A stretch of DNA of 64,000 nucleotides. Origin: Actinomycetes bacterium (GTDB taxonomy: Bacteria; Actinomycetota; Actinomycetes; Actinomycetales; Microbacteriaceae). A program made the position numbers and the translations under genes. Of this stretch, positions 1 to 8,496 are shown piece after piece. The notes beneath the pieces are model-generated. The model was given only the letters and a program-made list of their open reading frames with translations, had not been told where the DNA came from and made no database searches. The stretch spans positions 186,001 to 250,000 of the forward strand of contig JAKPAC010000010.1 in assembly GCA_029779645.1 (NCBI GenBank). The letters are read 5' to 3'. Within the stretch, counting starts at the first letter, position 1, and each line of letters opens with the position of its first letter.

Positions 1-2
1 AA

Positions 3-2198
3 CGCAGCGAGATCGTCCCCCCTCCCGCCGAGCATGCAGGCACCCCGCCGGTGCCGCCGCCGGCCGCGCGGATCGCCACCTCGCGAACCCATCACGGGCA
101 CACCTTCGACGACCCGTATGAGTGGATGCGCGACAAGGACGACGCCGCCGTCATCGCGCACCTGCAGGCCGAGAACGCCTACACCGAGGCCGCGACCTCG
201 CACCTGGCGCCGCTGCGGGAGCGCATCTTCGACGAGATCCGCTCCCGCACCCTCGAGACCGACATGTCGGTTCCCGTGCGAGCGCACGGCTACTGGTACT
301 TCGCCAGGAGCATCGAGGGCCAGCAGTACGGCGTGCGCTGCCGCGTGCCGATCGCGAGCGAGGAGGACTGGACTCCGCCGCGGGTCGAGCCGGGCACGAC
401 GCTGCCCGGCGAGGAGGTGCTGTTCGACGCGAACGTCGAGGCCGAGGGGCACGAGTTCTTCTCGCTCGGCAGCTTCGACGTCTCGCGCGACGGTCGCCGC
501 ATCCTGTTCGGCACAGACGTCACCGGCGACGAGCGCTACCTGCTCCGCGTGCGCGACCTGGCCAGCGGCGAGACGCTCGCCGACGAGATCGCGAACACCG
601 CGGCCGGCGCCGACTTCTCGCCCGACGGCGAGTCGATCCTGTACACGACCCTCGACGACGCCTGGCGCCCCGACACCCTGTGGCGGCACGTGCTCGGCAC
701 CGACAGCGCGGCCGACATGCAGCTGTTCCACGAGCCCGACGAGCGCTTCTGGCTGGGCGCCGGATTCACCCGCAGCGAGCGCTACCTCGTGATCAGCGTG
801 GGCTCGTCGACCACCTCGGAGGTGCACCTGCTCGACGCCGACGATCTGGAGGGCGAGCCGCGAGTGGTCTGGCCGCGCGCCGAGGGTGTGGAGTACGGCA
901 TCGACCACGCCGTCATCGACGGCCGCGATGTGCTGCTGGTGCTGCACAACGACCGCGCGCTCGACTTCGAGCTCGTCGCCGTCGACGCGGCCGCGCCCCA
1001 GGGCGCGCGCCGAGTGCTCATCCCGCACACCCCCGGCGTGCGCCTGCTCGACGTCGATGCGTTTCGCGACTGGGGCGTCGCGGAGTACCGGCGCGACGGG
1101 CTCACCCGCCTGGCGATCCTCGACTACGCGGGCGGCGCGCTCTCCGAGATCGACTTCGACGAGCCCCTGTTCACGGTCGGCGCCGCCGGCAACCCGGAGT
1201 GGGCCCAGCCGCTGATCCGGCTCGGCTACGCCTCGTTCGTGTCGCCCTCGACGGTGTTCGACTACGACGTCGCCGCCGAGCGGCTGCTGCGGCGCAAGCA
1301 GCAGGCCGTGCTGGGCGGCTACGACCCCGCCGACTACGCGCAGGCGCGCGTGTGGGCGCCCGCCGGAGACGGCACCCGCGTGCCCGTCTCGCTCGTGTGG
1401 AAGCGCTCGTTCGGCACGCCCGGCAGCCCGGACGCCGTGCCCGGGGGTGCCGGCCCGCGGCCGCTGCACCTGTACGGCTACGGCTCGTACGAGCACAGCA
1501 TCGACCCCGGCTTCTCGATCGCGCGGCTCTCGTCGCTTGACCGCGGGGTCGTCTTCGCCGTCGCGCACGTGCGTGGCGGCGGCGAGATGGGGCGCCAATG
1601 GTACGAGGACGGCAAGCTGGGCTTCAAGCGCAACACCTTCACCGACTTCGTGGACGTGGCCCGCCATCTGATCGACGCGGGATACACCTCGCCCGACCGG
1701 CTCGTCGCCGAGGGCGGCAGCGCCGGCGGGCTGCTGATGGGCGCGGTCGCGAACCTGGCCCCCGAGCTGTTCGCCGGCATCCTCGCCGAGGTGCCGTTCG
1801 TCGACGCGCTGACCACGATCCTCGACCCCTCGCTCCCCCTCACGGTGATCGAGTGGGAGGAATGGGGCGACCCGCTGCATGACGCCGACGTCTACGAGTA
1901 CATGCGCGGCTACACGCCGTACGAGAACGTGCGGGCGGATGCCACGTACCCGCGCATCCTCGCGGAGACCTCGCTGAACGACACCCGGGTCTCCTACGTC
2001 GAGCCGGCGAAGTGGGTCGCGCGGCTGCGCGAGGTGGGCGCCGACGCGCTGCTGAAGTGTGAGATGGTCGCCGGCCACGGCGGCGTCAGCGGTCGCTACA
2101 ACGCCTGGAGGGAGCGCGCCTTCGAGCTCGCGTGGCTGTTCGACGTGCTCGGCCTGGCCGATGCCGACGCCCCCGCCGCGCCCGAGGTCGCCGCCTAG
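3..2198 (+). CDS. ptrB: S9 family serine oligopeptidase (oligopeptidase B-like), 5' end probably outside window
   Basis: Prolyl-oligopeptidase-family serine peptidase, closest to oligopeptidase B, which cleaves short peptides after basic residues, usually in the cytosol. Counting from the GTG at 51, the catalytic triad is visible: Ser557 in GGSAGG, Asp644 in LNDTRVSY and His676 in AGHGG. An N-terminal beta-propeller region precedes the hydrolase domain. The GTG at 51 would give 715 residues, but the frame stays open to base 3 with the same high third-position GC and no stop. The true start therefore probably lies before the window. The TAG stop shares the tetranucleotide CTAG (2195-2198) with the convergent phosphofructokinase stop, so there is no room for a terminator between them. 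Confidence 0.88.
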   Translation, partial: RSEIVPPPAEHAGTPPVPPPAARIATSRTHHGHTFDDPYEWMRDKDDAAVIAHLQAENAYTEAATSHLAPLRERIFDEIRSRTLETDMSVPVRAHGYWYFARSIEGQQYGVRCRVPIASEEDWTPPRVEPGTTLPGEEVLFDANVEAEGHEFFSLGSFDVSRDGRRILFGTDVTGDERYLLRVRDLASGETLADEIANTAAGADFSPDGESILYTTLDDAWRPDTLWRHVLGTDSAADMQLFHEPDERFWLGAGFTRSERYLVISVGSSTTSEVHLLDADDLEGEPRVVWPRAEGVEYGIDHAVIDGRDVLLVLHNDRALDFELVAVDAAAPQGARRVLIPHTPGVRLLDVDAFRDWGVAEYRRDGLTRLAILDYAGGALSEIDFDEPLFTVGAAGNPEWAQPLIRLGYASFVSPSTVFDYDVAAERLLRRKQQAVLGGYDPADYAQARVWAPAGDGTRVPVSLVWKRSFGTPGSPDAVPGGAGPRPLHLYGYGSYEHSIDPGFSIARLSSLDRGVVFAVAHVRGGGEMGRQWYEDGKLGFKRNTFTDFVDVARHLIDAGYTSPDRLVAEGGSAGGLLMGAVANLAPELFAGILAEVPFVDALTTILDPSLPLTVIEWEEWGDPLHDADVYEYMRGYTPYENVRADATYPRILAETSLNDTRVSYVEPAKWVARLREVGADALLKCEMVAGHGGVSGRYNAWRERAFELAWLFDVLGLADADAPAAPEVAA

Positions 2199-3223
2199 CC
2201 GAACAGCGCCGCGGCCTCGTCGTAGCGGTGACGCGGGACCGTGTTCAGCTCGCCGAGCGCGTCCTCGAACGGGACGCGCACGATGTCGGTGCCCCGGAGG
2301 GCCACCATCTGCCCCCACTGCCCCTCCACGATCGCGTCGACCGCGGCGAGGCCGAGGCGGGTGGCGAGCACGCGGTCGAAGCCGCTCGGCGACCCGCCCC
2401 GCTGGATGTGGCCGAGCACGGTGGAACGCGTCTCGATGCCGGTGCGCGCCTCGATCTGGGGTGCGAGCACGTCGCCGATGCCGCCCAGGCGCGGCCGGTT
2501 GGCGGCGTCGAGCCCCTTGTCGCTGTAAGCGGTCTCCATCCCGGTGAGCGTGAACCCCTCGCTGACCACCACGAGCGGGGCGCGACCGCGATCGTGCGCG
2601 CTCTCGACCAGGGCGACGATCTCGTCGATGCTCATCGGCACCTCGGGGATCAGGATCGCGTGCGCGCCCGCCGCCATGCCGGCGTGCAGCGCGATCCAGC
2701 CGACGTGCCGTCCCATCACCTCGGCGACCATGCAGCGCCGGTGCGAGTCGCCGGTGGTGCGCAGGCGATCCATCGCCTCCGTGGCGATGTTCACTGCGGT
2801 GTCGAAGCCGAACGAGTAGTCGGTCGCGCGCAGGTCGTTGTCGATGGTCTTGGGCACGCCGAGCACGTTGATCCCGTCGCCGCGCAGCCGGTTCGCGCCG
2901 GCGAGCGTCCCCTCGCCGCCGATCACGATGATGCCGTCGATCTCGTGCTCGGCGAGCGTGCGGCGCATGTGCTCGGCGCCGCCGCGCGGGCCCTCGTACG
3001 GGTTCGTGCGGCTCGTGCCGAGGATCGTGCCGCCGACCTTCGACAGGCCCTTCACCTGGTGCCGGGTCAGCGGGAAGAAATCGCCGTCGAGCGCGCCGCG
3101 CCAGCCGTCGCGGATGCCCACGAACTCGAGGTCATACGCGGTCGTGCCCTTCAGCACCGCGCCGCGGATCACGGCGTTCAGGCCGGGGCAGTCCCCGCCG
3201 CTGGTGAGGATTCCGATTCTCAT
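2195..3223 (-). CDS. pfkA: 6-phosphofructokinase
   Basis: Phosphorylates fructose 6-phosphate to fructose 1,6-bisphosphate in glycolysis. The 342-residue product has GGDCPG (10-14), GGEGT (102-106) and PKTIDND (124-130). Glycine at the E. coli Gly104 position (GGEG rather than GGDD) suggests ATP as phosphoryl donor. The lysine before TIDND is the residue otherwise seen in PPi-dependent enzymes; this mixed signature is known from Streptomyces ATP-dependent enzymes. The ATG at 3223 is chosen over longer frames because family homology begins at MRIGILTSGG and an AGGA lies upstream. The leader to the helicase stop at 3303 carries a possible -10 box, TAGGGT, near 3275. Confidence 0.93.
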   Translation of the reverse strand: MRIGILTSGGDCPGLNAVIRGAVLKGTTAYDLEFVGIRDGWRGALDGDFFPLTRHQVKGLSKVGGTILGTSRTNPYEGPRGGAEHMRRTLAEHEIDGIIVIGGEGTLAGANRLRGDGINVLGVPKTIDNDLRATDYSFGFDTAVNIATEAMDRLRTTGDSHRRCMVAEVMGRHVGWIALHAGMAAGAHAILIPEVPMSIDEIVALVESAHDRGRAPLVVVSEGFTLTGMETAYSDKGLDAANRPRLGGIGDVLAPQIEARTGIETRSTVLGHIQRGGSPSGFDRVLATRLGLAAVDAIVEGQWGQMVALRGTDIVRVPFEDALGELNTVPRHRYDEAAALFG

Positions 3224-3302
3224 GGCGAGATCCTTGCTGTGGAGTGAGAGGCGCCGACTGGCACGTCTCACCCTAGCGCCGCGGCGCCCGCCCGTCGCTC
3301 CC

Positions 3303-5489
3303 CTACGCCGCGCCCAGCGCCTGCCGGAGCAGGTGCATGAGCGCCGCGAGCTGCACGGAGTCGCCGGATGCGGCGTCCACCGCCCGACCGTCAAGCGCGC
3401 GCAGCGACAGCCCCTCCTTCGAGTCGATCAGCTCGGCGATCTTCGTGTCGATCGTGTGCGCGGCGATGATCCGCCACGCGGTGACCGGCTCGTCCTGGCC
3501 GATGCGGTGCACGCGGTCGATGGCCTGCGTCTGCTCGGCGGCGGTCCAGCTGAGCTCGGCGAGCACGACGTTGGAGGCGGCCTGCAGGTTGAGGCCGACG
3601 CCCGCCGCGGTGAGCGAGCAGACCGCGATCGCGACGTCGGGGTCGCCGTTGAATGCGTCGATCGCCTGCTGGCGGGCGAGCGTGGTCTGATCGCCGCGGA
3701 TCGACACGGTGCGCAGGCCCGCGGCCGCGAACGCCGACTCGGCCTGATCCATCACGTCGATGTGCTTGGCGAAGAAGACGACCTTGCCGACCGAGCGCTG
3801 CAGCTGCACCGCGTAATCGGCCGCGAGCCCGGCCTTCGCCTGGCCGATCCTTCGGACCATCGAGAACACGTTCTCGGCGCCGGAGCCCTGCGCCTTCGAC
3901 TCCTCCAGCTCGCCCTGCGCGACGAGACGGATGATGTCCTCGTCCGGGCCGTCGAACACGTTCGGCCGATCGCCGCGGGCCTCGATGATCCGGCGGTAGC
4001 GCGCGGCCAGTCGGGCCCCGAGCTCACGCTCCGCATCGCGGATGCTGCGGCCGAACTCGTCGTCCAGCTCCACCGGCAGGTCGGCGACGAGCTTGTCGGG
4101 CAGGTCGGCCGCGACATCCTTCTTCTTGCGCCGCACGATGCCCATCGAGATCACGGCCTCGCGCGCCTCGGCGTAGAACGCCTTGTCTGCCGGCGTCAGG
4201 CCGGTCGCGTCGAGCTTCGCCATCAGCTCGGGCCCGGGCTTCTCGCCGTTGGTCCAGCCGAGGAAGCGCCAGATCGCGTCGAAGTCCTCGACGTCGTTGA
4301 TCAGCGGCGTGCCCGTGAGCGCGAGCATCAGCGGCTCGGCTCCCGCGTTCTGCTCGCGAATGCGCGACGCGAGCGCGAGCACGTTCTGGGAGCGCTGGCT
4401 CGTGAGGTTCTTGATGAAGTGCGCCTCGTCGATGACCATGCCGCGAAGGCCGATCGATCCGAGCCAGGCGAGGTGGCGGTCGAGGATCTCGTAGTTGACG
4501 ATGAACACGTCAGCGAAGGCGTCGACCTGCTCGCCGTCGCCCTGAATCACCGTGGCGCGGCGACCCGGCGTCCAGCGCTCGACCTCGCGGGCCCAGTTCA
4601 TCTTGACGACGTTGGGCACGACCGCGAGCAGCGGGTAGGCGTTCGCGACGGAGGCCGCGATCAGCGACTGCGCCGTCTTGCCGAGACCCGGCTCGTCGGC
4701 GAGGAGGAAGCTGCGGTGGCCGGCGCGCACGCTCTCGAGGAAGCGCGCCTGGTGCGCCATGATCTCGAGCCCCTTGGGCGAGAGCCGATCGAACTCGGGC
4801 ACCGGTGGCAGCGCCATGGAGGCCGCGCTGCCGCCCGCGCCCTGCTCGAACGCCTTGTACAGGGGGCTCATCAGCTCCCAGTTGTCGAGGCGACGGAACA
4901 CGGGCTCGGGCTCCTGCGCGGCGGCGAGGTTCGGCGCGAGGAACGGATTCGCCATCTGCCGCGACTCGATCGACGCGGGCACCACCTGGCGCTGCGCGAG
5001 CGCGGCGGGCACCACCGACGCCACGACGGGCTTGTCGGCCGTGATGATCAGCTCGTCGGGCGCGAGCTCGGCGCCCGACTCGAGCAGCCAGTCGCGGCGC
5101 ATGCGGCGCGCGACCGGGCTCGTGGCCTGATCGACCTCGAGCAGCTGGATCAGCGAGGTGTCTCGCGCGGCGGTCTTGGCGAGGATCGTGGCGACGCCGT
5201 CGAGTCGCTTGAGCAGCTCGGCGCGGGCGCCATCGGTGATCTCGGTGTCGGCCTTCACCCGCGCGCGCTCCTCGCGCACCAGGAACGCGATCACCTGGAA
5301 CTTGACGCGATTGGTGGGGCCGAGCTTGCCCTTCTGGGCCTTGGCCTCGGTCTCGCGCACCTTGCGGGCGAGAATCGGGATCAGTGGCGCTTCGTCGTCG
5401 CGGCGCGGGGTCTGCGCCTTGCGGCGCCGTGCACCGGAAGACGTCGCCCTCGTGCGCGAAGACTTGGACTGCTTTGCCGTGGGCGGCAT
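3303..5489 (-). CDS. SNF2-family DEAD/DEAH-box helicase
   Basis: A 728-residue SF2 ATPase of the SNF2 type, expected to move along or remodel double-stranded DNA or DNA-protein complexes. Motifs in order: Walker A DEPGLGKT (265-272), DEAH (354-357), LTGTP (391-395), and near the C terminus GVGLNLQAA followed by DRVHRIGQ ending about 665. The N-terminal 250 residues have a basic Lys/Arg/Ser start and no recognised domain. The ATG at 5489 follows a strong GGAGGAG ribosome site; the in-frame extension upstream to 5558 looks non-coding. No partner genes adjoin it, so its substrate is unknown; a SMARCAL1-like annealing role is only a guess. Three repeated 12-base sites lie upstream (5585-5630). 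Confidence 0.9.
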   Translation of the reverse strand: MPPTAKQSKSSRTRATSSGARRRKAQTPRRDDEAPLIPILARKVRETEAKAQKGKLGPTNRVKFQVIAFLVREERARVKADTEITDGARAELLKRLDGVATILAKTAARDTSLIQLLEVDQATSPVARRMRRDWLLESGAELAPDELIITADKPVVASVVPAALAQRQVVPASIESRQMANPFLAPNLAAAQEPEPVFRRLDNWELMSPLYKAFEQGAGGSAASMALPPVPEFDRLSPKGLEIMAHQARFLESVRAGHRSFLLADEPGLGKTAQSLIAASVANAYPLLAVVPNVVKMNWAREVERWTPGRRATVIQGDGEQVDAFADVFIVNYEILDRHLAWLGSIGLRGMVIDEAHFIKNLTSQRSQNVLALASRIREQNAGAEPLMLALTGTPLINDVEDFDAIWRFLGWTNGEKPGPELMAKLDATGLTPADKAFYAEAREAVISMGIVRRKKKDVAADLPDKLVADLPVELDDEFGRSIRDAERELGARLAARYRRIIEARGDRPNVFDGPDEDIIRLVAQGELEESKAQGSGAENVFSMVRRIGQAKAGLAADYAVQLQRSVGKVVFFAKHIDVMDQAESAFAAAGLRTVSIRGDQTTLARQQAIDAFNGDPDVAIAVCSLTAAGVGLNLQAASNVVLAELSWTAAEQTQAIDRVHRIGQDEPVTAWRIIAAHTIDTKIAELIDSKEGLSLRALDGRAVDAASGDSVQLAALMHLLRQALGAA

Positions 5490-5584
5490 GCTCCTCCTGA
5501 GCGTGTGCGTCGGCGCGGTCGCCGACGATGGACCAGCACGACGGTGACGGGTGCGCACCGTGCTGGCGAAGAACTTCGAGGCCG

Positions 5585-5630
5585 AGGTGACCTCACACGC
5601 GAGGTGAGATCACGCGGCAGGTGACATCAC
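5585..5630. promoter_or_regulatory. Three tandem palindromic 12-mers, AGGTGANNTCAC
   Basis: Copies at 5585-5596, 5602-5613 and 5619-5630 read AGGTGACCTCAC, AGGTGAGATCAC and AGGTGACATCAC, a constant 17-base period. Each is itself a palindrome (GTGA-NN-TCAC). They lie 96-141 bases before the helicase start codon, downstream of a possible minus-strand -10 box TAGACT (5681-5686). An operator array for an unidentified dimeric regulator is the simplest reading. Confidence 0.5.
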
Positions 5631-5680
5631 ACGGCGCGGCTGCTGCCGGCGCCCGAACGTCACGAAATACCCTGGCTCTC

Positions 5681-5686
5681 AGTCTA
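5681..5686 (-). promoter_or_regulatory. Possible -10 box for the helicase gene
   Basis: TAGACT on the minus strand, matching the TANNNT form used elsewhere in the window, but without a convincing -35. If used, the leader would be about 185 bases and would contain the three 12-mers. The 5490-5740 gap otherwise shows only a GGTGCGCACC palindrome near 5551 and no gene. Confidence 0.25.
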
Positions 5687-5740
5687 GGGCATGCATGCGC
5701 CGTCGCGAGAAGTTCGCGGATTGTTGCGCGCGGTCGCCCG

Positions 5741-6406
5741 CTAGGGGAACAGCGTCGCCAGGATGTCGTCGGTGTAGCCGTCTGGGGCGAAGTTCACCCA
5801 GTGCGTCGCGACCCACACATTGCCGCGCAGCACGTGGGTCTCGCCGGTCTGGGCCTCCGAGAAGCTCTCGGTGATCTCGCAGCGCGTCTCGGCGGGCCCG
5901 GCCCCCGCGCACGCGAAGCCGCGCTCACGAAGCGCGGCCTCCACGGCGCTCGCCTGCGCCGGCGTCACGAGCGTGACATTGGTGGCGAGCCCATACGACG
6001 AGGGCGCGCCCCACGAGCAGCGCAGTGTCGGCACGCCCGAGTGCAGCAGCTCCAGCGCGCCGACGACCTCGGTCGAGTTCATCGTCACGCCCGGGTGATT
6101 CAGCGGCGGGTTGGCGTCGTTCAGCGCGTGGAGCATGCCGGGCGAATAGCTCGCCTGACAGTCGACGGGCAGCGCCGCCAGCACGTCGGGGCTCGCGCTG
6201 GGCGCCGGTTCGCTCGGCGCGGCGGTCGACTGCGCCGAACCCGACGGCGCGGGTGCGGGAGCTGAAGCCTCGGGCCCGGTCGCGGTCTCCGGAGCGCACC
6301 CGGCGAGCGCGAGCGTGAGGCACGCCGCGGCGACCGTCAGGCCGAGCACAGCCGACGCGCGGCGGCCGGTGCGGATCGAGGCGAGAGCGGTCGCGGACTG
6401 CGGCAT
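5741..6406 (-). CDS. Putative lipoprotein of unknown function
   Basis: A 221-residue exported protein. Arg-rich residues 12-16 are followed by a hydrophobic stretch and the lipobox LAGC with Cys37, so it should be lipidated and anchored on the outer face of the membrane. A Ser/Pro/Ala-rich linker (about 40-70) leads to a compact domain with Cys residues in the segment around 'LRCSWGAPSS'. I do not recognise the family. The ATG at 6406 is supported by AGGAGC about six bases upstream. It is read from its own unit; the neighbouring glycerophosphodiesterase upstream on the same strand starts and ends separately, with a 108-base gap. Confidence 0.75.
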   Translation of the reverse strand: MPQSATALASIRTGRRASAVLGLTVAAACLTLALAGCAPETATGPEASAPAPAPSGSAQSTAAPSEPAPSASPDVLAALPVDCQASYSPGMLHALNDANPPLNHPGVTMNSTEVVGALELLHSGVPTLRCSWGAPSSYGLATNVTLVTPAQASAVEAALRERGFACAGAGPAETRCEITESFSEAQTGETHVLRGNVWVATHWVNFAPDGYTDDILATLFP

Positions 6407-6514
6407 GGGAGCTCCTGACGTCCGGCGTGGGAATCCGACCCTATCGGGCGACGCTCGCCCAGAACAGCTCCCGTCGCGCTGCAGCTCGCCTCGCGCCCGG
6501 CGCGAATCGCGGCC

Positions 6515-7483
6515 TCATCCGTCGCCGCGAGCCTCCGTCTGGAGCCAGTCGCGGAGCCGATGCGGGGTGTCGGTGATGATGCCGTCGACGCCGAGCTCGA
6601 GCGCCCGCTGCCACTTCGCGTCGTCGTTGAGCGTGTACACCGCGATGCGCAGGCCCGCCGCGTGGAGCTGCTCGATGACCTCGGGCGAGCGCAGCACGGC
6701 CTTGCTCGAGGCGACGATGCCGCGCACGCCGAGCGCACGCGCGGCGGCAACCGTGTCGTCGGGGAGGGCCCGGAGGATCGCGAGTCGCGGGATCTGCGGC
6801 GCCGCCTCCTCCATGAAGGCGAGCGTGCGGGCGTCGAAGCTCGCGACGGCGACGCGATCGCCGAGGCCCCGCTCGTGCACCGATGTCGCGAAGGCCGCCA
6901 CCGCAGGCGGGGTCCACTCCCCCTTCAGCTCGACCAGCCCCCGCTTGTGCGAGGTCGCGAGCAGGGCGAGAAACTCGTCGACGGTCGGCACGCGGGTCCC
7001 CGTGAACGCGGCGCCGAACCACGCGCCCGCGTCGAGCGCCCGCACCTGCTCGAGGGTGTGCTGCGCGAGCGGGCCCGCCCCATCGGTGGTGCGATCGAGG
7101 GTCTCGTCGTGCAGCAGCACGGCGTGCCCGTCCGCGGTGAGGGCCACATCGACCTCGACGTAGCCGAAGTCGCCGTCGATCGCGGCCTGCACGGCCGGGA
7201 GGGTGTTCTCGGGAGCCGCCGAGCGATCGCCGCGATGCGCGGCGACGAACGCCGCCTCGCCCGGGCTGCGCACCTCGCCCAGCAGCTCGCGCGCGCTGAC
7301 CCAGCCCGGCATGGCCGACAGGCTGACGATGGCCACGCAGATCGCCCCGAGCGCCACCACGATCCGCAGGAGCGGGCTGCGCCGCGCCTCCTCCCGAGTG
7401 CCGCGCGGTGCCGCCGCCGCCGCGGACTGGCGTGCGGACGGCTCGGCGGGGTGCGGCGCGGCCGGCACCGGGATCTCACGCAT
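6515..7483 (-). CDS. Membrane-anchored glycerophosphodiester phosphodiesterase (GDPD family)
   Basis: Hydrolyses glycerophosphodiesters to glycerol 3-phosphate plus an alcohol, salvaging phosphate and glycerol from phospholipid headgroups or teichoic-acid-like polymers. The 322-residue product has a charged N-terminal tail, one transmembrane or signal-anchor segment (about 40-58) and an extracytoplasmic GDPD domain. That domain shows HRG (83-85), ENT (92-94), EVDV (110-113) and HDETLDRTTDG (125-135), the family's catalytic and metal ligands. Start ATG 7483 follows AGGAGG with 9-base spacing. A direct-repeat box typical of OmpR/PhoB-family regulators lies in front of the -10 box (7529-7558), which would fit phosphate-responsive control; that link is inference. 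Confidence 0.9.
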   Translation of the reverse strand: MREIPVPAAPHPAEPSARQSAAAAAPRGTREEARRSPLLRIVVALGAICVAIVSLSAMPGWVSARELLGEVRSPGEAAFVAAHRGDRSAAPENTLPAVQAAIDGDFGYVEVDVALTADGHAVLLHDETLDRTTDGAGPLAQHTLEQVRALDAGAWFGAAFTGTRVPTVDEFLALLATSHKRGLVELKGEWTPPAVAAFATSVHERGLGDRVAVASFDARTLAFMEEAAPQIPRLAILRALPDDTVAAARALGVRGIVASSKAVLRSPEVIEQLHAAGLRIAVYTLNDDAKWQRALELGVDGIITDTPHRLRDWLQTEARGDG

Positions 7484-7528
7484 GGCAGGGCCTCCTGCAG
7501 CAGCTCGTCGTTCCGTCGGTTGCCCGAC

Positions 7529-7558
7529 ACTCTACACACCTTCGTTACGTGTTCGTTA
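7529..7558 (-). promoter_or_regulatory. Promoter with PhoB/OmpR-type direct-repeat box for the GDPD gene
   Basis: On the minus strand two perfect heptamers TAACGAA (7552-7558 and 7541-7547) are separated by CACG, a 7+4+7 layout with an 11-base period. Six bases further is TAGAGT (7529-7534), a TANNNT -10 box. The repeat takes the place of a -35 element, which is how PhoB-type activators work. Confidence 0.5.
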
Positions 7559-7560
7559 TG

Positions 7561-7602
7561 AAAAATGCGGGGCGACCCGACGCATCGTCGAATCGCCCCG
7601 CA
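7561..7602 (-). terminator. Intrinsic terminator of the deo/ALDH operon
   Basis: Stem TGCGGGGCGA / TCGCCCCGCA (7593-7602 with 7566-7575 as read on plus), with an inner CGACG-ATG-CGTCG stem. On the minus strand it is followed by five T residues (7565-7561). It begins 34 bases after the second ALDH stop and abuts the regulatory box of the next gene. Confidence 0.85.
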
Positions 7603-7635
7603 CGCGGCGAGCGCCACGGCTCGTGGCGCCACGCG

Positions 7636-8496
7636 CTAGATCATGCTCTTGGTGTGCCAGACGGTCTTGACCTCGGTGAACGCGGTGATCCGGTCGAGGG
7701 TCGCGGCCGCCGCATCCGCCCCCACCTCAGGGGCGAGCACGCGCTTGAGCGTGTCGGCCGCGGCGATCTGCAGCTCGATCCAGTCGAGCCCCTCGGCCCC
7801 GACGAGGTCGAGGGCGTTGACGTCGGCGTGCGAGGCGAGCCACGGCGCGATCTCGGCCGGCGAGCCGGTGAGCACATTCACGACGCCCCCGGGCACGTCG
7901 CTGGTGGCGAGCACCTCGGCGAGGCTGATCGCCGAGAGCGGGTAGCGCTCGCTCGCGACCGCCACGACCGTGTTGCCCGTGACCAGCGGCGGCGCGACGG
8001 CCGAGACGAAGCCGAGCAGCGAGGTGCCCTGCGGCACGATCACGGCCACGACGCCGCTGGGCTCGGGCACCGAGAGGTTGAAGTACGGGCCCGACACGGG
8101 GTTGGCGTTGCCGGCGACCTGGGCGTGCTTGTCGGTCCAGCCCGCGTACCAGACCCACAGGTCGATGGCTGCGTCGACCTGCGCGCTCGCCTGCGCGGCC
8201 GAGACGCCCTCGAGTCGGATGATCTCGTCGACGAACTGGGCACGACGGCCCTCCAGCAGCTCCGCGATCCGGTAGAGCACCTGGCCGCGGTTGTACGCCG
8301 TGGCGCCGGCCCAGCCGCCGAACGCGGCGCGCGCGGCGACGATCGCGTCGCGGGCGTCCTTGCGGGAGCCCTTCGCCGCGTTGGCGACGAACCGGCCCTG
8401 CGCGTCGCGCACCGCGTAGACGCGGCCGGACTCGCTGCGCGGGAACGCGCCGCCGATCGCGAGCTTGTAGGTCTTGGGCACGGCGAGATGGGTCAT
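7636..8496 (-). CDS. Truncated, cysteine-free ALDH-fold protein (ALDH16 C-terminal-like half)
   Basis: A 286-residue protein with the aldehyde dehydrogenase fold but no catalytic machinery: it contains no cysteine and no ELGGK motif. Residues 1-240 resemble the NAD-binding half; the sequence then jumps to the typical ALDH tail ending FTEVKTVWH, so the catalytic subdomain of about 200 residues is missing. Its ATG overlaps the TGA of the full-length dehydrogenase upstream (ATGA, 8493-8496), implying coupled translation. Full enzyme plus catalytically dead half is the layout of ALDH16-family proteins, here split into two genes. A structural or oligomerisation role for the upstream enzyme is inferred. 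Confidence 0.8.
   Translation of the reverse strand: MTHLAVPKTYKLAIGGAFPRSESGRVYAVRDAQGRFVANAAKGSRKDARDAIVAARAAFGGWAGATAYNRGQVLYRIAELLEGRRAQFVDEIIRLEGVSAAQASAQVDAAIDLWVWYAGWTDKHAQVAGNANPVSGPYFNLSVPEPSGVVAVIVPQGTSLLGFVSAVAPPLVTGNTVVAVASERYPLSAISLAEVLATSDVPGGVVNVLTGSPAEIAPWLASHADVNALDLVGAEGLDWIELQIAAADTLKRVLAPEVGADAAAATLDRITAFTEVKTVWHTKSMI

Noticed and set aside
2838..5624. Very long plus-strand open frame (928 codons) opposite the helicase, and similar long frames opposite other genes
   Set aside because: Its translation is Arg/Ala/Asp-rich without domains and mirrors the third-codon GC of the real minus-strand genes. High-GC genomes produce such shadows routinely.
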